From NCBI GenBank assembly GCA_028683385.1, contig JAQUIJ010000012.1:62001-126000 (forward strand): a stretch of DNA of 64,000 nt, in the 5' to 3' direction. Below are positions 59,062-64,000 of this stretch, one piece after another; positions within the stretch are counted from its first letter, which is position 1; every line of letters begins with the position of its first letter. Under the pieces are notes generated by a model. That model saw only the letters and a program-made list of their open reading frames with translations, did no database searches and was not told the origin of the DNA. A program made the translations under genes and the position numbers. The stretch comes from Prolixibacteraceae bacterium. GTDB taxonomy: Bacteria; Bacteroidota; Bacteroidia; Bacteroidales; Prolixibacteraceae.

Positions 59062-61830
59062 CTATCCGGTTGAACCCAGGGCATTTGCCACGGCATTAAT
59101 GGTTTTCAACAAAATAATATTCTGCTGATTGGCAATTTCCGGATCTTCCGAGTCTTTTTCGTTTCGCCAGTGGCGCAAGGTATTTACTTGTACCTGATGC
59201 ATTAAATCCAAAGCCACAGCCCTTAGTTTTGTCGAATAATAATGGTTTTTTCTCCTTTCCTCAAATGGTATTTCGAGCAGTTCGGCCAAAAGGTTTTTTG
59301 TAAGTTGAAACTCGGATAAAATGAGGGGCAAAATGTCATTTTTAACATGTTCCTCATTGACCAGCGAAGCATAAAGTTCAATAATTTCCGGATCGGTTGC
59401 TGCCAAACCCGAGTCAACGTTGGTCAAAATATACCGCAGCAGAGGATGCGAAATTAATAGCTGTTTTAACAAAGTATACTTTTCGGGATATTGTTCTTTC
59501 AGAAGTAAAAGCGTACTGCCAACTCCGTACCAACTGGTAATGTTTACCCGGCTTTGTGTCCAACTGAAAACCCAGGGAATGGCACGCAGGTCATTTAGTG
59601 TACGTTGATTTGTCCGGCGCGATGGGCGTGAGCCGATTTTGCTGGTTTCAATTACATCGATGGGAGTTGCCTGTTCGAAAAAGCGGATAAAACTTGGATG
59701 GCGCGTCAAGGCATTGTAAGTCGTAAAACTTTCGTGTGCCATAAACCCAACCAGTTCAAATAATTCAGGATCAAATGGATGAGTATTTAGCATTGCATTT
59801 CGCAAAGTTCCTGAAGTCAACAATTCCAGATTGAAAGCGGCATTAACCTTATTCGCGTATTTTCGTTCAATGGTTTCGCCCTGCTCGGTGAGGCGAAGTT
59901 TGCCGCACAATGATTCCGGCGGAAGGCTTTTCAGGAACCAGTGAATTGGTCCGGCTCCTCGGCTGATACTTCCGCCCTTTCCGTGGAAAAAACGGATGTC
60001 AACGCCGTGTTTTCGCCCAATTTTGGCCAACTCGTGCTGGGCTTCGTACAAATGCCAGAGGCTTGATAAAATTCCTCCGTCTTTATTGCTGTCGCTGTAA
60101 CCAATCATTACTTCGGCAACCGGCTTTGAATAGCCCTTTCGCTGAGCTTGTAACTGAAGTGTATTTTGGGTTACCGGATGCGCCAAAAACTCGTCAAGAA
60201 TGGCTGGTGCACGATGCAAATCGTCGATGGTCTCAAACAGCGGCACAACCGGCAATTGACATGCAGGTCCAGACTCTGTTTTCACGTACAACCCGGCTTC
60301 GCGGGCAAGCAAATAAAAAGTGAATAAATCGTCTACTTTTTTCGTCATACTTACAATCATCGAACCCAGCGCATTGGTGCCGTAATTCCGGATGTGCCCG
60401 GTCAACACGGATAAATAACCCAATGCATTCGCTGTTTCAGAAACATTTCCGGAGTAACTATAAGTAAAAGGCCGGTAGAGGTTTAGCTCCTGAAGCAGAA
60501 ATTGTTTATCAACCTGACCGTCAGTATTTATCGAAAAGCGTGAAGTGTCGACATCTTCGAGCAGACCAAGAAAAGCTTTCTGATAAAATTCGCTGTTCTG
60601 CCTGATATCAAGATGAGCGAGGTGAAAACCAAAATTCTGCACAAAACGCAGCGCTTTGTTTACTTCGTTGATGGCCAGCATGGGTGCGCCCCAGTTGGAA
60701 AGCGCTCGAAGCAGCATTTCCAGATCGGTAATTAATTGGCCCGAATTGGAATAGCTCCAATTGGTAGGTGCCAGTTGAATATTTCCCCCTGTATGGTTGT
60801 GTTTTACCGGAAGTTTTTCGATGAGCAGAAGCACAAATTGCCGAAACGGCTCGCGCGATGCTGAACTGAATTGGAGATTTTCCAAAATATCAGGAATCTG
60901 CTTTTCGAGTTCCGATTTTCGCTCCTGAATTTCAGATGAAAGCGTGTTTTCAGAGGTGTAAATACTGAGGCTATCAGCCAATAAATTCAGGCGTTGACTT
61001 GCAAGATTCAGTGCCTCGGTTCGCAATCGCTTCAGGGTAAATTGAGTAATTTCAGGAGTTACCAAAGGATGGCCGTCGCGGTCGCCACCTACCCATGAGC
61101 CAAGGCTTATTTTGGGCATCGACCGATAATTTTGCAATGATTCGGGTTGAAACCCCGCTTCATCCCAGGCTTGCACCAAAGTGCGATCGTGCAGTTCAAA
61201 CACATCAGGAAAAACCTTGGTGAGGTAGTGCAAAACATTTTCGAGTTCGGTTTCTACCTGTGGTTTTTCGAGGTAAATGTCGTCGATGAACCAAAGGCGG
61301 GTGAGCAATTCTTTAATGCCTGACCGGATTTGATCGCGCTCAAGAGCTGTATATACGGGATTTTCGAGCATGACCAGTTGAAGGTAAAGTTCGCGGTAAT
61401 ATTTCAGTACCACCGTCCTTTTTGCTTCGGTAGGATGCGCGGTCATAACCGGCTCAATCTCCAATTGTGAAAGTGCTGCAACAATTTCTTGCTGTTGAAT
61501 GCCCGATTCTTTCAATTCTGAAAAAGTATGTGCCCAGCTTCCGTTAATGCTTTGTGAACCTTGATGTTGCTGTTTATTTCGACGGCTTTGAACGGCCCAA
61601 TTTACCTCACATAAATTAAGCAGCTGAAAACAAATGGAATACAATTGAATTGTTTTTTGCTCGTGTTCTGGTTTTGGAGTTGAAACCTTTGTGTTGAGCC
61701 AGGGAATATAAGTTACAAGTTCTTTTTCATTGTTTGCTTCGAGTACCTCGGACAAGCATTCGAGTAAAAAGTGAAGGTCGGAATAGGGCTTACCTATTTC
61801 CTGAATGTTTTCTTTTAAAACAGGGTGCAT
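59062..61830 (-). CDS. ppc: Phosphoenolpyruvate carboxylase
   Basis: From the ATG at 61830 the product has 922 residues. Catalytic motifs are intact: PVMTAHPTEAKRTVVL with the active His, GSWVGGDRDGHPLVTPE, MIGYSDSNKDGGIL, FFHGKGGSISRGAGPIH, RLTEQGETIERKYAN and RPSRRTNQRTLNDLRAIPWV. The end GSTG differs from the usual QNTG. It adds bicarbonate to PEP to make oxaloacetate, topping up the TCA cycle. The frame stays open to an ATG at 61956, but that start would overlap the BRO gene by 47 bases and the extra residues do not resemble the family, so the later start is preferred. Confidence 0.95.
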   Translation of the reverse strand: MHPVLKENIQEIGKPYSDLHFLLECLSEVLEANNEKELVTYIPWLNTKVSTPKPEHEQKTIQLYSICFQLLNLCEVNWAVQSRRNKQQHQGSQSINGSWAHTFSELKESGIQQQEIVAALSQLEIEPVMTAHPTEAKRTVVLKYYRELYLQLVMLENPVYTALERDQIRSGIKELLTRLWFIDDIYLEKPQVETELENVLHYLTKVFPDVFELHDRTLVQAWDEAGFQPESLQNYRSMPKISLGSWVGGDRDGHPLVTPEITQFTLKRLRTEALNLASQRLNLLADSLSIYTSENTLSSEIQERKSELEKQIPDILENLQFSSASREPFRQFVLLLIEKLPVKHNHTGGNIQLAPTNWSYSNSGQLITDLEMLLRALSNWGAPMLAINEVNKALRFVQNFGFHLAHLDIRQNSEFYQKAFLGLLEDVDTSRFSINTDGQVDKQFLLQELNLYRPFTYSYSGNVSETANALGYLSVLTGHIRNYGTNALGSMIVSMTKKVDDLFTFYLLAREAGLYVKTESGPACQLPVVPLFETIDDLHRAPAILDEFLAHPVTQNTLQLQAQRKGYSKPVAEVMIGYSDSNKDGGILSSLWHLYEAQHELAKIGRKHGVDIRFFHGKGGSISRGAGPIHWFLKSLPPESLCGKLRLTEQGETIERKYANKVNAAFNLELLTSGTLRNAMLNTHPFDPELFELVGFMAHESFTTYNALTRHPSFIRFFEQATPIDVIETSKIGSRPSRRTNQRTLNDLRAIPWVFSWTQSRVNITSWYGVGSTLLLLKEQYPEKYTLLKQLLISHPLLRYILTNVDSGLAATDPEIIELYASLVNEEHVKNDILPLILSEFQLTKNLLAELLEIPFEERRKNHYYSTKLRAVALDLMHQVQVNTLRHWRNEKDSEDPEIANQQNIILLKTINAVANALGSTG

Positions 61831-61909
61831 ATCAGCTATTTTTTCTACATAAACACCGCTGATGAAATTATTGTTGAGATTGTAGAATAAGTTTAGACTC
61901 AAATCGGCT

Positions 61910-62749
61910 TCAATCTTCAATTCCGGCTTCGGGTAGTTGTTTGATCTTCTTTGCATTTAGTGGTGAAACAATACTTTTTCCAATATTGGCTTCAATTTCT
62001 TTGCGGGTGTTGCCAACAATTGAACCGCCACGCGCCGCTACTTTTCTGTTTTCTTCCTGAGTTTTGGGCTTGTGTTGTTTCGAAATTTCAGTTGTAGTAG
62101 CTTCAGCAAGCGTATTTAGCGCCAATTCGAGGTTGGTCATATTGTCCCGAAGACTCTCTTTTTTTAGGCTTTTGAGTTGTTTGTATTGTTTGGTGGTCAA
62201 TCCCGACCAGCCATGAGTAATAATATCTGTTAACGTTGCATATTCCTGACCTTGTTTAACTCCACGTTGTTCCCATTCATCCGTCAACTCTTTGCGGACT
62301 TCAATGCTTTTAAGTCGTTGATTGATCCAGTTGTTTGAATAGCCCTTCCGATGGTAATATTCTAGCATCCGGTCGATACCAAGTTCAGGATCATCCATTT
62401 CATCCAATCGCTCACGGGCTACTTCGGCAAGCCACAGTTTGAAAGGCTCAGCATTTGGCGATGGAATGGATTGGATTAGCCTGAAAAGTTGCTCAACATC
62501 AGCAACATCGGTTAATCTCATTTTACCATCCGGAGCCTGCATTTTCAAACCGTTACAATTTGTAACGGTTTGGTTGCCTTCAGCTAATAGTCTCTTTTTC
62601 AGAACCCTCCAATATACTTGAGGATTCTCACTTTCAGTAAGGGCAGCTATAACATCCACAATTGAGATGAACCATTTTTCCTGTTCTTCATCCCAAAAGG
62701 TGCGAACTTTTTTATCTTCAAATATCTTCAACGCTTCTTTCCGGGTCAT
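61910..62749 (-). CDS. BRO-N domain protein (phage antirepressor-like)
   Basis: The 279-residue protein has an N-terminal BRO-like domain (about 10-125; KVRTFWDEEQEKWFISIVDV, ENPQVYWRVLKKRLLAEGNQ, LFRLIQSIPSPNAEPFKLWL). The C-terminal part (about 140-279) has WINQRLKSIEVRKELTDEWE, TDIITHGWSGLTTKQYKQLK, ESLRDNMTNLELALNTLAEA and a basic tail. The layout recalls DinD and phage antirepressors, which bind DNA or repressors. Chromosomal copies like this are common in Bacteroidota without a prophage, and no phage genes are seen nearby. It is directly upstream of ppc and has no terminator between, so the two may share transcripts. Function is unknown. Confidence 0.82.
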   Translation of the reverse strand: MTRKEALKIFEDKKVRTFWDEEQEKWFISIVDVIAALTESENPQVYWRVLKKRLLAEGNQTVTNCNGLKMQAPDGKMRLTDVADVEQLFRLIQSIPSPNAEPFKLWLAEVARERLDEMDDPELGIDRMLEYYHRKGYSNNWINQRLKSIEVRKELTDEWEQRGVKQGQEYATLTDIITHGWSGLTTKQYKQLKSLKKESLRDNMTNLELALNTLAEATTTEISKQHKPKTQEENRKVAARGGSIVGNTRKEIEANIGKSIVSPLNAKKIKQLPEAGIED

Positions 62750-62814
62750 TTTGATTTGATTTTAATCAGACTGATTATTTCAAATATAACAATCTTTCAG
62801 GAATTTAAGAGCGT

Positions 62815-62850
62815 AAAAAAAAGCTGTCTGCAACAGGCAAACAGCTTTTG
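62815..62850 (-). terminator. Intrinsic terminator after tpx
   Basis: AAAAGCTGT (62819-62827) pairs with ACAGCTTTT (62841-62849). On the minus strand the stem is followed by a run of T, so it ends tpx transcription before the BRO gene. Confidence 0.88.
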
Positions 62851-62873
62851 AGAAAAGATGTAAAGTTTACTTT

Positions 62874-63374
62874 CTATTTTAATGAAGCTAAAGCTGCATC
62901 ATAATTGGGTTCGTCCACAATTTCAGGAACTTGCTGGGTGTAAATTACCTGATGTTTTTCGTCCAATACCACTACCGAACGAGAATGTAAATTGGCCAAC
63001 GGTCCGGTTGCAATTTCGAGTTTATAATCCTGACCAAATTTTCCAGTTGCAAAATCTGAAACAGTGATTGCATTTTCGATGCCTTCGGTACCGCAGAAAC
63101 GTGCCTGGGCAAAAGGTAAATCACGAGAAATACAAAGTACTGTTGTGTTTTCGAGGCCGGCAGCCAGTTTGTTGAACTGACGGACAGAAGCTGCGCAGGT
63201 TCCGGTATCGAGACTTGGAAAAATGTTAAGAACCAAACGTTTTCCGGCGAAATCTTTTAATGAAACTTTAGATAAATCGTTTTTAATCAATTCGAAATCG
63301 GGAGCTTTTGTTCCTTTAGCAGGCAGTTCACCTATGGTTTGAATTGCGTTTCCTTTTAATGTAATTTGTGCCAT
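62874..63374 (-). CDS. tpx: Thiol peroxidase
   Basis: The 166-residue peroxiredoxin has the Tpx pattern: [20 protein letters not shown] at the start and the peroxidatic Cys in [17 protein letters not shown] (about residue 60). The resolving Cys is in [17 protein letters not shown] (about residue 94). The Thr and Arg of the active site are present. It reduces hydrogen and alkyl peroxides with thioredoxin. It is transcribed away from the deoC gene's 3' side, 56 bases downstream, and ends at a terminator. Confidence 0.96.
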   Translation of the reverse strand: MAQITLKGNAIQTIGELPAKGTKAPDFELIKNDLSKVSLKDFAGKRLVLNIFPSLDTGTCAASVRQFNKLAAGLENTTVLCISRDLPFAQARFCGTEGIENAITVSDFATGKFGQDYKLEIATGPLANLHSRSVVVLDEKHQVIYTQQVPEIVDEPNYDAALASLK

Positions 63375-63430
63375 AATTTTAAAAATGTATTAATTAAATT
63401 CTGGGTTTTGCTCATTAAAACAGCTTCGCC

Positions 63431-64000
63431 TTAAAAATGTTTTGCAGTTTTACCTGTAATTTTTTCGAGTAGATTATTAGCCAGGCGGCTGGCACCAATT
63501 CTGAATAATTCGGGAGTTAACCATTGATCGCCCAGTATTTCCTGAACAATAGTAAGATATAGGATGGCATCTTCAGGACTAACAATTCCCCCTGCTGGTT
63601 TAAACCCGATTTTCTGATCGGTTTCTTCGAAGTGCTGTTTGATGGCCAGGCACATCACAAAAGCAGCCTCGGGCGATGCTGCCTGTGGTAATTTTCCGGT
63701 TGAGGTTTTAATGAAATCGGCACCGGCTTTAATGGCCAAAATGGATGCCTGCCAGATTTGATCTACGTTCAGTACTCCGGATTCCAGAATAACCTTTAAA
63801 TGGGCATCGCCGATTGCTTTTTTTATGGCTGAGACTTCGCTGGTACAGGTATCGAAATGACCCTCAAGGAAAGCCCACAGCGGCAAAACAATGTCGATTT
63901 CGTTGGCTCCGGCAGAAACAGCCAACTGCGCCTCCTCAATTTTAAGTTTTGTAAATGTCATCGACGAAGGAAAACCTCCGGCAACGGCGGCAATTTTCAC
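63431..64000 (-). CDS. deoC: Deoxyribose-phosphate aldolase, 5' part beyond window
   Basis: Only the C-terminal 189-190 residues are visible; the frame runs off the window end, and the GTG at 64000 is an internal Val codon. The class I aldolase barrel is clear: KIAAVAGGFPSSMT, AGANEIDIVLPLWAFLEGH with the catalytic Asp, LKVILESGVL, AGADFIKTSTGK with the Schiff-base Lys and IGFKPAGGIVSPEDAI with the second Lys. It splits 2-deoxyribose 5-phosphate into glyceraldehyde 3-phosphate and acetaldehyde in nucleoside breakdown. It lies 56 bases upstream of tpx on the same strand. Confidence 0.95.
   Translation of the reverse strand: MKIAAVAGGFPSSMTFTKLKIEEAQLAVSAGANEIDIVLPLWAFLEGHFDTCTSEVSAIKKAIGDAHLKVILESGVLNVDQIWQASILAIKAGADFIKTSTGKLPQAASPEAAFVMCLAIKQHFEETDQKIGFKPAGGIVSPEDAILYLTIVQEILGDQWLTPELFRIGASRLANNLLEKITGKTAKHF

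Noticed and set aside
61831-61956. Upstream ATG for PEP carboxylase
   Set aside because: It would overlap the BRO gene by 47 bases and add residues not matching the enzyme, while alignment to known enzymes begins well at the ATG at 61830.
1-64000. tRNA, rRNA, tmRNA, CRISPR array or transposase
   Set aside because: Reading the intergenic regions on both strands gave no cloverleaf with CCA-proximal features, no regular direct repeats with spacers and no transposase motif; a covariance-model search would be needed to exclude small RNAs.

Overview
The window reads as a chromosomal segment of a member of the Bacteroidota, most likely class Bacteroidia near Marinilabiliales/Prolixibacteraceae. The rank below phylum is inference. 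Signs seen are a type IX secretion (T9SS) C-terminal sorting domain, phylum-typical domains of unknown function (DUF4292, DUF4271, DUF4421, DUF4175, DUF4097), weak Shine-Dalgarno signals, promoters of the TAnnTTTG kind, and a DAHP synthase with a C-terminal chorismate mutase. No rRNA, tRNA, CRISPR array or transposase was recognised. The DNA is mainly housekeeping, with small accessory pieces.

Layout. 0-5 kb: the edge of a toxin-antitoxin pair, a GyrI-like/DUF3795 pair, a WYL regulator, then a secreted Gfo/Idh/MocA oxidoreductase with a DUF6807 protein, facing a membrane-anchored winged-helix protein. 6-13 kb: stress and regulatory genes (pirin, YceI, AraC, OsmC, Crp/Fnr, TPR histidine kinase). 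13-25 kb: a dut-TPR-DUF4292-EnvC operon, hemW, an Rrf2 regulator with a LutB-like Fe-S protein, rpiB, a flippase, a glutamine cyclotransferase, ruvB and a lone receiver. 25.5-37 kb: an AT-rich, mostly forward block (DUF4175, an RsbW-like ATPase, ybeY, mnmG, apt, uvrC, then xth and DUF4421, with rsgA opposed). A near-perfect parS centromere site lies between mnmG and apt, and a weaker copy lies 5 kb further on. 37-42 kb: tdh, a GH32 glycosidase and a T9SS-exported metalloprotease-like protein.

42-45 kb: tyrA and a DAHP synthase-chorismate mutase fusion. They are preceded by what looks like a complete ribosome-mediated attenuator: a promoter, a 24-codon leader peptide with eight consecutive aromatic codons, a protector hairpin, an antiterminator and an intrinsic terminator. 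This is the most striking signal in the window. 45-48 kb: an ECF sigma factor, a zinc-finger anti-sigma protein with a repeat-like tail, and two DUF4097 proteins. 48-56.5 kb: rnpA-hemD-DUF4271, a dihydrouridine synthase, an orphan HigA-like N-terminus, polA, queD, an ArsR regulator and a polyprenyl synthase. 56.5-64 kb: an AT-rich pentapeptide membrane protein, an LCIB-type carbonic-anhydrase-like protein beside phosphoenolpyruvate carboxylase, a BRO-family gene, tpx and the truncated deoC.

Genes that appear to work together: aromatic biosynthesis under its leader; the LCIB-like protein possibly supplying bicarbonate to PEP carboxylase; the sigma/anti-sigma/DUF4097 operon as an envelope-response unit; and the sugar-oxidation pair with its divergent regulator candidate. 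Several intergenic inverted repeats and a thrice-dispersed word suggest a population of small non-coding repeat elements.
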